A DNA stretch of 22,105 bases from CALCMJ01 sp964475415 (GCA_964475415.1 CAYYWZ010000068.1:1-22105); one strand, 5' to 3'. Positions 1 through 10,900 are shown, counted from the first letter of the stretch. Numbers and translations are program-made. Notes: generated by a model from the letters alone, not told the origin.

Positions 1-1
1 T

Positions 2-262
2 CTACAGGTATATCCTAATCCAGCAGTAGACGAGATAGAGTTATCGATCAGTGGTCTAGAAAGTGCTCAATCGGAGACACAGATAGAAATATTTGATGGA
101 ACGGGTAGAGTAGTAAGAAGATTCATGATAGATAAGTCAGAAAATACGACAAGACTGAAACAGCAGATAGACATAACAGAATTGACGGAAGGAGTGTACA
201 CGATAAGAGTACAATCTGGAAATATAGTTGTGGAGAACAGACTGATCAAAGTCACAGATTAA
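2..262 (+). CDS. C-terminal end of a large T9SS-secreted protein (5' truncated by window edge)
   Basis: The last 86 codons of a gene that begins upstream of the window are visible in frame 2 and stop at TAA 260-262. The peptide opens with LQVYPNPAVDE and ends with ENRLIKVTD, which is a complete type A T9SS C-terminal sorting domain: a YPNP start, a central GTGRVV strand, and a GVYTIRV strand near the end. By family knowledge such a domain is removed during export through the outer membrane and the protein is anchored or released at the surface. Aligned by hand, 56 of 86 residues are identical to the end of the giant protein that stops at 11392, and 23 bp across the stop codon are also identical, so the two genes are paralogues. 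The function of the missing N-terminal part cannot be read here. Confidence 0.85.
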   Translation, partial: LQVYPNPAVDEIELSISGLESAQSETQIEIFDGTGRVVRRFMIDKSENTTRLKQQIDITELTEGVYTIRVQSGNIVVENRLIKVTD

Positions 263-280
263 TTCATTATTTGTATATGA

Positions 281-318
281 GTAGTTTGCATGGAGCTTTC
301 CATGCAGCTACTTTTTTT
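281..318 (+). terminator. Rho-independent terminator of the upstream T9SS protein gene
   Basis: An imperfect stem follows 18 bp after the stop codon. GTAGT and TGCATGGA pair with TCCATGCA and GCTAC (one bulged T, one G-U pair) around a GCTT loop, and the stem is followed by seven T. The GTAG...CTAC base of the stem recurs in the terminator at 11410, while the inner stem differs. Confidence 0.75.
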
Positions 319-324
319 AATGAG

Positions 325-358
325 AAGAGATTTCCTTGGCAAAGGTTATCTCTTTTTT
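325..358 (+). terminator. Second hairpin with T-run, probable back-up terminator
   Basis: AAGAGAT (325-331) pairs with ATCTCTT (348-354). An inner CCTT/AAGG pairing gives a long stem, and six T follow. It lies just behind the first terminator, so it probably works as a tandem terminator. Confidence 0.5.
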
Positions 359-524
359 ATTGGTATATGCTAGATCTATTTATTTTAGAATTTAAAGCTG
401 TAAATTTTTGGTGGGTAATTTGAAATAAATATAAGTTATACGATCTAGAAGTGCACTTTCTTCTAGCCCCTTAAATAACTGGAAAAGAAATATTTAAACA
501 GAAAATTATTAAAATTAATAGATC

Positions 525-538
525 TGATGTGTCTCCAA
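525..538 (+). repeat. Left terminal inverted repeat of the IS3 element
   Basis: TGATGTGTCTCCAA is the reverse complement of 1634-1647 with one mismatch and begins with TG. The three bases before it (ATC) are repeated after the right end. Confidence 0.8.
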
Positions 539-592
539 GATTTAGGACAACAACAAAATAACGTAAATTGTTAACAAATAAATCTTGGAAAA

Positions 593-849
593 ATGAAACG
601 CAGAAATTTTACTCCATCTTTAAAACTAAAGTAGTTTTAGACGCACTAAAAGAGCTCCAAACAACATCCAAACTGGCGGTTATATATCAGATTACTCCAC
701 TGCAAATTAGTACTTGGAAAAGAGAATGCGTGAATGGTGCTGAGCAGATATTTGGTAGTAAAAAGAAAATTCAAAAAGACCTAGTATAACAAGAAAGAGA
801 TGAGTTACTAAAAGTCATAGGTCAACAAAAAATGGATATTGATTTTTAA
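593..849 (+). pseudogene. IS3 orfA (transposase helix-turn-helix subunit), frameshifted and with stops
   Basis: The natural start is the ATG at 593, reading MKRRNFTPS, the standard beginning of orfA in this IS group. About ten codons later the homology jumps into frame 1 (FKTKVVLDALKE..., then QISTWKRE), so one base has been lost near 619-622. The frame 1 segment carries the helix-turn-helix region (TTSKLAVIYQITPLQISTWK) and continues as a coiled-coil stretch, QERDELLKVIGQQKMDIDF. That stretch is broken by TAA at 787-789 and again by TAA at 847-849, where relatives read an uninterrupted ...DFLKK. OrfA normally binds the inverted repeats and supplies the N-terminus of the fused transposase. 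This copy cannot make it. Confidence 0.8.
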
Positions 850-864
850 AAAAAAAGTATTGGT

Positions 865-1659
865 GTGAAGACCTTGAAAGAGGAGCGTCAATTGATAAAT
901 TGGTCAAATCTAGATTTAAGTTTACAGAGACAATGTGATCTGATTGGGATACATAAATCTGGTATATATTATAAACCAAAAGGAGAATCAGAGTTAAATC
1001 TTGATTTAATGAGACTAATAGATGAACACTATTTGGAGCATCCTTATAAAGGAGCTAGACGAATGCATATATGGTTGACAAAAGATAAGGGGTATCAAGT
1101 CAGTTTAAATCGAATAAGTCGTTTGTATTATAAGGTTATGTGCCTTAGAAGCTTATTGCCAGGGCCTCATACATCAAAGCGTAACAAGGAACATAAGGTT
1201 TACCCATATCTTTTAAGAGACCTAGAAATAGTCAGACCAAATCAAGTTTGGCAAACAGATATCACATATATACCAATGCCCAAAGGTTTCATGTACCTAT
1301 CTGCGATAATTGATGTACATAGTAGATATATAATTGGTTGGTCATTATCTAATACAATGGAAGCTGAATGGTGTGCAGAACTCGTCAAAGAATCAGTAAC
1401 AAAACATGGATCACCAGAAATCATCAATACAGATCAAGGTGCCCAATACACAAGCGAGGTATTTACAGAGTGTATTAAGAAATTGGCAAACACAAAGCTC
1501 AGTATGGATGGTAAAGGAAGGGCGACAAATAATGCATATATAGAAAGATTTTGGAGAAGTATTAAGTACGAATGCATTTATATCAATCCAACATCAGATG
1601 TGATAGAGTTAGAAAAATTAATCCGTAATTATATTGGGGACACATCAATCAACTTTTAA
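865..1659 (+). pseudogene. IS3 orfB (DDE transposase), C-terminally truncated
   Basis: The open frame starts at GTG 865 and lies in the same frame as the broken orfA. It shows an HTH_21-like region (GARRMHIWL...) and an rve integrase core. The catalytic residues are Asp at 1258-1260 (WQTDITY), Asp at 1432-1434 (NTDQGAQY) and Glu at 1543-1545 (YIERFWRS). The last two are separated by 36 residues, not the usual 35, because of one extra residue before KLSMDG. In relatives LIRNYI is followed by a HFYNxxRPHQSL segment. Here it is followed at once by GDTSINF, which is the translation of the right inverted repeat and flanking DNA. Roughly 30 C-terminal residues are missing, so the protein is probably inactive even if translated. 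Confidence 0.85.
1634..1647 (-). repeat. Right terminal inverted repeat of the IS3 element
   Basis: TTGGGGACACATCA mirrors 525-538 with one mismatch and ends with CA. The deletion that removed the end of orfB stops at the inner edge of this repeat. Confidence 0.8.
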
Positions 1660-1677
1660 ATTTGTGAATCTTATGTG

Positions 1678-1716
1678 AAAGCAGCTAATCTATAAACATG
1701 GTAGCTGCTTTTTTTT
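1678..1716 (+). terminator. Hairpin with T-run downstream of the IS3 remnant
   Basis: AAAGCAGCTA (1678-1687) pairs with TAGCTGCTTT (1702-1711) around a 14-base loop, followed by more T. It lies outside the right IS end, so it belongs to the host DNA. Confidence 0.6.
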
Positions 1717-2328
1717 CAATATTATATAAATAAAGATTCTAGACTTAAGTAATCTTACGGAGGGAATATATAAAGTATAATACTTACAATTGATAAGATG
1801 ACGCAAAAGTCAAAAATGAGAAAGGTAATAGAATAAGATTTATTTGTACGTTTTTAGGGGTTGCATGCAGTGTTCTTATATATAGTCATCATTTTTTTAG
1901 GAGTTGATATATTATTAGTTCAGCTTTTTTATTCAAAAATGTAAAATAATTTACATAAAAATAGAATCAAAAGTCCGTATCTATCGATTATTATAGTTTA
2001 TATTTGATGATATATTTATAACAAATATCACCTTTCTATATTTCCCTTTTGTAATTTCTTATACACTCCTTATACATTCAAGAAAGTATCCCATTTTTAT
2101 TAGAATATTTATTCTTATAGAAATTTTATTGTTAAAATAAAAAATTAAATATTAAGTGTACCTAAAGAAATAAATTCTAACCCTGGCTAACAAAGGCTAG
2201 TTTATTAATAGAAAACACAGCCCTTTCTTTTTATTTGTTTAATTGTTAATTAATTATCAGAACCAATTGTTTTTCTGAGGGGTATCCCTATGCAATCAAT
2301 TCTCTGATATAAATTTAAATTCCAAGAA
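1717..2328. other. AT-rich intergenic region upstream of the giant surface-protein gene
   Basis: About 610 bp without a recognisable gene in any frame. A TATATTTG box at 1999-2006 matches the TAnnTTTG consensus of Bacteroidota promoters, but I see no TTG at the expected distance upstream and it would leave a 5' leader of about 300 bases, so I give it little weight. Nearer the gene there is a small AGGG/CCCT palindrome around 2278-2290. I see no ribosome-binding site before the ATG at 2329, which is normal for this phylum. Confidence 0.4.
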
Positions 2329-5300
2329 ATGAAGTATTTATTTAATTCATTTACCAATATTAGTGTCTTTAATCTTGAGGTCAAAATCCCAAAATTTTAC
2401 ACACTTATTATTGTAATTTTTCTGAGTATTAACAACTCTATTGCTCAATTAGATAATCCCGATTGGGGTGAAGGAATAGAAACCTGTGTAGATGGTATCT
2501 TATTGTATCCTGGTGTAGCGGTAGCAACCTGTGCAGTAACAGATGATGTGCCAGTAAACGAGAGATATACAATGGCATTTATGTCATTGAATGAAGGGAC
2601 AACAGTGACGATGAGAGAAGAAATAACCAACATGGATAGTGCCTTACATCATACCGATTGGTTGATTCAAAATATAGGAAACCTTTTTGGTGTAGCTTTA
2701 GTGCAGGAAACAGGTACAGCGTATGTAGCTGCTTCTTCCAATTATGGGTCTGGCTACGGATTTTTTAATCCAGATGCAACGGGGATTCTAAATTATGGAA
2801 ATATTAATCCAGCAGCAACAGAACTTGAGAATGCTGGTTCGATCTATAGAATAGATCCAGTAACTGGAGCGGCATCTGTGTTTACAGTATTACCTCAACA
2901 ATCTACTAGTTTAGAACATTGGGATTGTGAATATAATAATCAAGAAATAACAAGAAATAATACAGGTGTTGGGCTTGGTAACATAGCTTATGACGAAGCC
3001 AATGATCAATTCTTTGTTACCAATGTAGAGGACGGTAGAATCTATAGAGTAAATAGTCTCGGTATAATTTTGGATTCATACGATCCAGGAGTATACGATA
3101 CAGGAGTTGCTGGTATCGCTGATCTAGAAGATGTACCTTATGGGATAGCAGTAGAACCTGGTTCTGGAAGATTGTTTTATGGAGTAGTAGATGATCCAGG
3201 AGCTGGTAGTCCAGCTACAAATCCAGGAGCTCCACAAGTTTACTCTATTGATCTAGGCGCAGGAGGAACATTTGTTGGTACAATAAATAATACTATTTTA
3301 CCTTTAGGTGTACCTGCAAATTACGTAGGAACAGAAACATTACATGCTACAATTCCCACTGGAGGAGGAAATTCATTTACAAATCATACAATATATTTTA
3401 TTAGTGATATAACTTTTCCTACCGCGGATCAGATGTTGGTAGGCGTAAGAGTAGGTTGTCATGGAAGTTGGCATACATCTTATAATCACTGGGCCGAAAC
3501 AAATCTTATTACAAGAAATACAGCAACAAATCTATTTTCTAACACACCATTCGAATATGATATCTCTGTAACAGGAGATGCAGGAGTCGATGATGTTTAT
3601 GGTGGTGTCGCATACTTTGATCCTAGAAACGATGATTGTGATCTATATTTTGCTACCAGTTCTGCTGATATCTTAGTAGAGTCTGGACCTCACGGGTTAG
3701 CTATTTGGAATGCAGAAACGATGAATGCACCCATAGATCCTTTAGGTGTATTTTCTTATGGCTTAGTTGATAATTTGGATCCTAAAGGAGTAGGAGGAGA
3801 TTTAGAAATATTTAACGGATGTCGATTTTCCTGTGATATTAGTGGAGAGACGGAGGTGTGTGAAAACGAAACCTTTACTTTAGAATTTGCACCACCTTGC
3901 TCTAGTATAACTTTTGAATGGCAAGTAAATGGAGACGCAACTATAAATGGTGCTAATGATGAAGCTTCAGTTTCAATAACTGCAGGATCTAATGATTTTA
4001 CGGTGACTTTAGTTTCGGATGATATCGAAAATCCTTGTGAATACCCTGTAACGGTAATTATTCCTAACACTACTGTAAATGATCCAGCGGATGTATGTGT
4101 AGAAGGAGCAGATATGAATTTTGTCGGGGATCCTATCAATGGAACCTATTCCTCAGATGCTGGAGCTGCACTCATAGATAATGGTGATGGAACAGCAGTC
4201 TTAGATGTAGATGTGGCTGGCCCAGGTATGTATACAATTACATACACAGCAACAGATGCTGCGGGTTGTACAGATGATGCAACGGTTATGGTAGAAGTTT
4301 TCGCATTACCCGATCCAAGTATATTACCAGCGGGACCATTCTGTGTCTCTGGCGGTATAGAAACTATACAGGCAAGTCTAGTAGGAGGAACATGGTCAGG
4401 AAATGGTATTACTAATCCAGTATTTGGACTTTTTGATCCTGCATCTGCAGGAGTAGGTACACATACGATTACATATACAGTTACAGATCTTAATAATTGT
4501 ACGGATAATGCTATGATAGATATAGTTGTAAACGGTGTCACAGCTGATGTTACAACTACACCTGCTAGTATATGTGCAGAAGAAGCTAATGGTGTTAACA
4601 CTATAGATTTAAATGATTTACTTTCGCCTATGGGGACAACAGGTACATGGGCAGATACGGATGCATCAGGTGGATTGAGTGGTTCTGTATTTACTGCGTC
4701 GGCAGCTAACAGAGGAATTACTTACACATTTACATATACCATATCTGGAGATGGACCTGCGGGTACTGATTGTGATGACAAGAGTTTTGAAGTAGAGGTG
4801 GATGTATTAGATTGTAGATTAGATGCAGCCTTAATAAAAACATTGGACACAGATCTTACAACTACACCGGTCCAGCTAAACCAAACAGTAACATTCAATG
4901 TAGAAGTTTGTAATCAAGGACCGACAATTATAGATAGCGTAGAAGTAACCGATTATATTCCTTCAGGATATAGTTTTACAGATAATAACGGATGGGTAAC
5001 TAGTGGTAGTGATGCAATAATTACTTTGACGGTAGGAAATGGATTATTGACAGCACCAGGATTGGCTTTAGATGCTTGCATAGATTTACCGATCGAGTTA
5101 GTTGTAATTTCTTCTGATCCAGATGATCTAATAAATTATGCTGAGATAACGGGCGTAAGAAATACGAATGGAGCCGAAAATGATATAGATAGCACGCCAG
5201 GCTCCAACAGTCCTGAAGAAAATGCAGTAGTACTAGGTGACCCAGATGATGATAATCCTAATGGGGGAGGACCTGGAGTAGGAGAAGATGAGGATGATCA

Positions 5301-7765
5301 TGATCCAGCAACAGTTCCTGTTGTAGATATTTCACTAGCTAAGTCAACGATGCAGACAGGACCATTTACTTATGGCTCTATTGTGCTATACCAAGTAGAA
5401 GTAACGAATCAAGGAAATGTAGATCTTAACGATATACAAGTAACCGATTATATTCCATGTGGACTTGGATTTTCAAGTACTTTGGTAAATATTGATTGGA
5501 CACCAGTAGGTGCTCCGGCTACATTCGCTGTCAGTGATCCTTTTGATTTAGGAGCAGGGGCAAGCACAATTTTGCAATTAGAATTAGAAGTTTTACCTGT
5601 TCCAGATGGATGTGAGAATTCAACTGCATATACAAATTATGCAGAAGTAAGTTATATGGAAGATCCTGATGATATGGATGTAAGTATGGAGGATATAGAT
5701 AGTAATGCAGATTCTGTAAATGGAAATGATCCAGGTGGAATTCCGGATGGAAATACCGACGATGAAGTAGATGGAGATGGAACTGGAATACCGAATGATA
5801 ACAATCCTAATACCACGGATGATGATGTAGCAGCAGAAGATGAAGATGATCATGATCCTGCATTTATAGAAGTGTTTGATCTTGCATTAGATAAGCTAGT
5901 AGATGATTCTACACCAGGCCCGTTTGTTTATGGAGATATTGTAAGCTTTGCAATTACAGTTTACAACCAAGGTAGTGTAGATGGTATAGATATAGAAGTA
6001 TCGGATTATATTCCTACAGGCTACAGTTATGATCCTGCAAGTCCAAATAATGTAGGGACTTGGATGGGAGCTGCTGTTGCCGCTGGTGCAGGAGGAACAG
6101 TTACCACAACTATTCCTAGTCTACTAGCTGGAGAAATGACGACTATATTAATAGATCTTATTGTCGCTCCTGGAATGGACCCTAGTGCTTGGGATAATTA
6201 TTCAGAAATAACTGATGCTAGTGATCCAAATGGTAATAATACGACAGCAGGAACATTGACAGATGTAGACAGTACTCCTGGTAGCAATGGAGCAGAAGAG
6301 AATGATGTAAATCCAGGTGATCCAGACGATAATAGCATTGATGGATTAGGACCGAATGCGGGAGAAGACGAAGATGATCATGATCCAGCTGCGCCACAGA
6401 TATTTGATCTAGCACAAAGCAAAACAATTGTAACAGCAGGTCCTTATGATGTAGGGCAAGATATAGAATTTATACTAACAGTAGAAAATCAGGGTAATGT
6501 AAGTGCTACAGAATATACCATTATAGATTATATTCCTTCAGGCTTTGCTTACTCTGGGTTGAATAATCCTTTTGAGTGGTCATTTATAATGGGAGCGTCT
6601 ACAACTTTCCAAGAAGTAACGGATGAATTGTTACCTGGAGAAAGCACAACATTTACGCTATTCCTTACTTTGCAAATTCCTGAGGATATGGATTATGCAG
6701 ATGGATGGACAAACTATTCTGAGATCGCAAGTGCAGAAGGACCTAATGGGAATGAAGTAGATGCAGATAGTACTCCAGATACCAATAATACAAATGATCC
6801 AGGAGGTCAACCAGAAAGCCCTGCTGATGATTTTACAGATGGAGATGGTCTGAATGGAGGAGGAACAATAGGGGATGATGTGCCAGGAACAGATGAAGAT
6901 GATCATGATCCAGCTTTGGTTTCTGTACATGATGTAGCCTTGATTAAAACCTTACCAATGAATCAAGGAACAGTAAGTGTAGGAGATCTCGTAACATTCA
7001 CAATAACAGTAACTAATCAGGGTAATCATCCTGTCACAGAATTGAAATTGACTGATTATATCAATGATGGATATAATTTTGTAGACAATAATAATTGGGT
7101 AGCTGCAGGTCCTAATGCTTGCTTGACAGCTAATCTAAATAACGGGTTACTAACAGCACCTGGATTGGCACCTGGAGAAAGTATTTCTTTTCCAATAGAT
7201 CTGACAATTTCAGCAAGTGCAAATATTGATAATGTACTTAATATCGCAGAGATAACACAGTCAACGGATTCTGCAGGATTGACAGAAGCAGATGACCTAG
7301 ATAGTATGGCAGATTCAGTTCCTGATAATGATGAGGGTGGACAAGTGAATACGGGAAGTGATGATGTGATAGACGGTGATGGTACTGGTAATGGTGGACC
7401 TAATGATCCTGATACAGATGAGGATGATTCAGATCCCGCCGCTGTTGTTCTAGAACTTTATAGTCTTGGTAACCAAGTATGGAATGACGATAACAACAAT
7501 GGAATAATAGACGATGGAGAAGAATTAATCGAAGGAGTAGAAGTAGTTTTACATTACTTTAATCCAGAGACGATGATGTGCGAGATAATAGAAAGTGTAT
7601 TTACAGATATGAATGGGCAATACCTATTTGATACGCTGAATGCTGGAGATTATCTTGTCGAGATTCCTGCTTCTAACTTTGACATGGGCGGGCCTTTAGA
7701 GGACTTTACTAGTAGTACAGGAAGTGGAGCTACGGATTTGACAAATGGACCAAATGAAGATGGAG
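2329..7765 (+). CDS. Giant modular T9SS surface protein, N-terminal part (signal peptide, propeller-like head, PKD/Ig-like, DUF11 x5, SdrD B-like); runs into assembly gap
   Basis: The ATG at 2329 opens 1,812 codons up to the run of N. Residues 1-40 are a signal peptide with a long n-region, a hydrophobic core (FYTLIIVIFLS) and a probable cut at NSIA/Q. Residues about 41-500 form a propeller-like head with repeated SIYRID, GRIYRVN and GRLFYGV strands. Residues about 500-825 hold PKD/Ig-like domains (TITYTATDAAGCTDDA, TITYTVTDLNNCTDNA). Five DUF11 modules follow, starting near residues 830, 995, 1179, 1355 and 1530 (patterns DLALDK, NQGNVD, VTDYIPSGY). Each ends in an acidic spacer of EDEDDHDPA type. 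The last visible module, from 7462, is SdrD B-like (SLGNQVWNDDNNNG). The protein is probably an extracellular adhesin or matrix component. Ca2+ binding by the Asp-rich loops is inference from the family. The stop reached soon after the N run is an artefact of gap length: this and the frame after the gap are one gene. Confidence 0.85.
4816..7440 (+). repeat. Array of five DUF11 modules with acidic EDEDDHDP-type spacers
   Basis: Acidic spacers end at 5310, 5862, 6390, 6915 and 7440, so successive units measure 552, 528, 525 and 525 bp (184, 176, 175 and 175 codons). Each unit begins with a pattern like DxALxK and contains NQG and DYIPSGY-like strands. The spacers read GEDEDDHDPA, AEDEDDHDPA, GEDEDDHDPA, GTDEDDHDPA and DTDEDDSDPA. 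A sixth copy, GEDEDDHDVD, ends at 9724. Protein conservation is higher than DNA conservation, which suggests old duplications under selection. Confidence 0.85.
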
Positions 7766-7865
7766 NNNNNNNNNNNNNNNNNNNNNNNNNNNNNNNNNNN
7801 NNNNNNNNNNNNNNNNNNNNNNNNNNNNNNNNNNNNNNNNNNNNNNNNNNNNNNNNNNNNNNNNN
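7766..7865. other. Assembly gap (100 N) inside the repeat array
   Basis: Exactly 100 N, the usual placeholder for a gap of unknown length. The sequence before the gap stops inside one SdrD B-like unit and the sequence after it resumes inside the next. Setting the two sides in register with the complete 534-bp unit gives 426 missing bases if one unit boundary is skipped, plus about 534 for every further unit. As 426 is a multiple of three and 100 is not, this explains why the frame seems to change. Confidence 0.9.
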
Positions 7866-7929
7866 TAGAGTTACCAGCAAGTAACTTCGAAGAAGGTGCA
7901 GTAGCAGAAGGCTATGTAAGTAGTACAGG
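7866..7929 (+). repeat. Exact 64-bp direct repeat, copy 1
   Basis: Identical to 8400-8463 and lying against the gap edge. It encodes the ELPASNFEEGAVAEGY segment of the SdrD B-like unit. Exact identity at this place is the likely reason the assembly broke. Confidence 0.9.
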
Positions 7930-10900
7930 AAGTGGAGCTACGGACCTAAGTAATGGACCGAACGAAGATGGAATGAATCCAATCGATCCAGATGATAATG
8001 TCAATGTAGATGATAATGGTGTGCTTAATGGAAACGCCATGTTTTCGATAGGAAGTATAGCGAGTGATACTTTGACATTAGGTGGAGCAGAAGATGAACC
8101 ACTACTGGAGGGAACTGATCCTACAGATAGTGATAATGACATGAGTGGAGCTGCAGATGACAATAGTAATCTGACAGTAGACTTTGGATTGGTACCACTG
8201 CATAGTATAGGAAACCAAGTGTGGATCGATACGAACAATAATGGTGTAATCGATGCAGATGAAGAGCCAGTAGAAGGAGTGGAAGTAGTGTTGCATTATT
8301 TCGATCCTATAACGATGACCTGTGTTATACTCGAGAGTGTAGTAACAGATGCAGATGGTCAGTATTTATTTGACAGTCTGATTGTAGGAGATTATATTAT
8401 AGAGTTACCAGCAAGTAACTTCGAAGAAGGTGCAGTAGCAGAAGGCTATGTAAGTAGTACAGGGAGCGGACCTGGAGATCTAGGAACAGGAGGTCCGTAT
8501 GAAGATCCAGATAATCCAGTAGACCCTGATAATGATACGAATGTAGATGACAACGGTATTATGAATGGTAATCCGATGTTTGCACCTGGTGGAATATCTA
8601 GTGATACAATTACTTTGACGAATGACATGGAGCCGCTCTTAGAAGGAGATAATGCAGAAGATAGTGATAATGATATGAGTGGTGCACTAGATGAGAACAG
8701 TAACTTGACTGTAGATTTCGGGTTGACGCCTATGTTTAGTCTTGGGAATACAGTGTGGATAGATGATAATTATGACGGTATATTCGATATGGGAGATGAG
8801 GAAGGTGTAGAAGGTGTAACGGTAGAATTACATCTATATGATCCTGTTACCATGACCTGTATATTAGTAGAGACTACTATGACAGATGAGAATGGATTAT
8901 ATCTATTTGACAGTCTTTCTACAGGTGATTATATTGTTGTAATACCTAGTGCAGATTTAGAACCAGGAGGCGTTTTAGATGACTACCATTCTACTACTGG
9001 TACATTTAACGCAGGAGGAATTTATGAAGACCAAGACAATCCTATAGATGCGGATGGAGATGTTGATAATGATGATAATGGATTGACAAGTGAAAGTGGA
9101 ATGTTTGCAGGAGGTGTAGTAAGTGATACGATAAACTTATGTGCAACCAAGGAGCCTCTAGATGAAGATCCAGATAATGATGGAAGTGGAGCAACTGACG
9201 ATAATGGGAACTTGACGGTAGACTTTGGTTTTGCATTGAATGTTCCAGATTTAGCATTAAGAAAAACTGTTGTTGACAGAGGACCTATAATGCCAGGTGG
9301 AACTGCAGAGTTTATTATTACTGTATTTAACCAAGGTAATATCGATGCAAAAGATATCGAAGTAAAAGATTATCTGAATAGAGGCTACATATTCGATATG
9401 GGAATGAATCCAGACTGGAGTATAGTAGATGACACGATTTCTATTGTAGTGGAAGGACCTCTAGAACCTATGGATAGTACTAAGGTATTCTTAAATCTAA
9501 TTGTACAAGTAGCAGATGCGCCAGTGGCAATATCTGACTGGTATAATTATGCTGAGATAGGATCAGCCTTAGATACATTTGATATTGATCTTGGAGATAT
9601 TGATAGTGATCCATCAAGTAATACAATGGAAGAACTAAGTGTGATACCAGATGTAGATCCAGATAATGTAATAGACGGAGGAGGACCATCAGTAGGAGAA
9701 GATGAAGATGACCATGATGTAGATTATGTACTTGTGATAGGATGGTGGGAAGGAATTACGTGGCATGATATAGATGGAGATGGAATTCAAGATCCTGACG
9801 AGGAAGTTATTCCGGGAGCTATAGTTAATCTATTCGATAATATGAATAATTTTATAGGTGCAACAGTGTCTGATGAAAACGGGGAATATATCTTTGAGAA
9901 TTTGATTCCGGGAGATTATCAAGTACAAATTATATTACCTGAAGGTTATGAGAATACCTTCCAAGATGAAGGATTTGATGATGGTGTTGATAGTGATATC
10001 AATGGCGTAGGGTTTACAGTTCTAGCAGAAGTATTTGCAGGTGATACGACCTATGCAGATGCGGGAGGTTATTTCCCTATACCAGTAGGTGACCTTGTAT
10101 GGTTTGATAATAATGAAAATGATATCTGGGATTTCACAGAAAATGGAATCAATGGAATCAAAGTGAATATCTACCGACAAGAAAATGGAGGAACAGACTA
10201 TGAGCTTTGGGATTCAGAGTTTACAGGACATCAGCCTGGTACACCTTCTGACGATGGTTGGTATAAGTTCAATGTTCCACCTGGGAATTACTATCTAGAA
10301 ATAGGAAGTATACTTAATGGTCTTGTGGCAGCTCAAGAGGATATAGGAAATAACGAAGAGATAGACAGTGATGTTACAAATGAATTTGGATCTAACACAA
10401 CAGATGATTTCACTATACTTAGTGGTGATGTTGTATCTGATATGGGAGCAGGGTTCTACCTCATGGCAACTGCAGGTGATTTCGTATGGAGAGATGATAA
10501 CGGAAATGGACAGCAGGAGAATTGGGAGCCTAGAATGGAAGGCGTAACGATCCAAGCATATGATATCACAGGCGATATGATAGCAGAAGATGTAACAGAT
10601 AATCAGGGTTCTTACGAGATAGATTATCTACGAAAAGAGGATTATTACTTCAAGGTTATACCTCCTGCTGGAATGTCACCTACGGTAGCTAATAGTGGGA
10701 ATGATAATAATGATAGTGATGTTGATAATAGTTTCGGAATTAACACTACAGATGCTTATTTGATGTCTCCAGGTGATCACGTACCTAGTATAGATGTAGG
10801 ATTAGTATTCGGAGTAGTTCCTGTAGAATTCACAGAATTCAAAGGAGAGTTCAGAGATGTTCATAACTATATCTACTGGTCTACTGCAAATGAGGTGAAC

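Larger units (their letters stand above)
525..1647 (+). mobile_element. Degenerate IS3-family insertion sequence
   Basis: The ends are inverted repeats: TGATGTGTCTCCAA at 525-538 and TTGGGGACACATCA at 1634-1647, matching in 13 of 14 positions and carrying the TG...CA termini usual for IS3. ATC directly flanks both ends (522-524 and 1648-1650), a likely 3-bp target duplication. Inside are an orfA-like helix-turn-helix region and an orfB-like DDE transposase, both damaged: a frameshift near 620, in-frame stops at 787 and 847, and loss of the transposase C-terminus, where the reading frame runs straight into the right repeat. At 1,123 bp the element is about 100 bp shorter than usual relatives, in keeping with that internal deletion. 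It is almost certainly unable to move by itself, although the ends could still be used by a related transposase elsewhere. Confidence 0.88.
7462..9241 (+). repeat. Tandem SdrD B-like repeat array, 534-bp period, interrupted by the gap
   Basis: Units begin at S-[LI]-G-N-[QT]-V-W: 7462, one lost in the gap, 8204 and 8738 (8738 - 8204 = 534). Each unit runs through VEGVEVVLHYFDP, TDxNGQYLFDSL, an ELPASNF strand, the Asp-rich DPDDNVNVDDNG stretch and NLTVDFGL. The bases 7866-7929 and 8400-8463 are identical over 64 bp, and 26 bp (AGTAGTACAGG... to ...CTACGGA) are shared by the copies on either side of the gap. Confidence 0.85.

Noticed and set aside
568..592. TTG at 568 as start of the IS3 orfA
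   Set aside because: The family N-terminus MKRRNFTP starts at ATG 593 in another frame; the open frame from 568 exists only because of the frameshift.
1242..1427. Minus-strand open frame within the transposase
   Set aside because: It is a shadow of the DDE core.
3756..4601. Antisense open frames of 127 and 151 codons inside the giant gene
   Set aside because: They are low-complexity shadows of the sense codons in a repeat-rich gene, with no family features.
7745..7765. ATG at 7745 as the start of a second giant protein reading through the gap
   Set aside because: It lies out of frame within the coding sequence of the first part and is joined to the later frame only by N. The homology shows one continuous gene across the gap.
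7766..7884. A natural frameshift or stop splitting the giant gene
   Set aside because: The frame change is fully explained by the placeholder length of 100 N in place of a multiple of three.
4816..9241. CRISPR or other short regular repeat array
   Set aside because: The repeats are protein-coding modules of 525-552 bp conserved at the amino-acid level, without short identical repeats and unique spacers.
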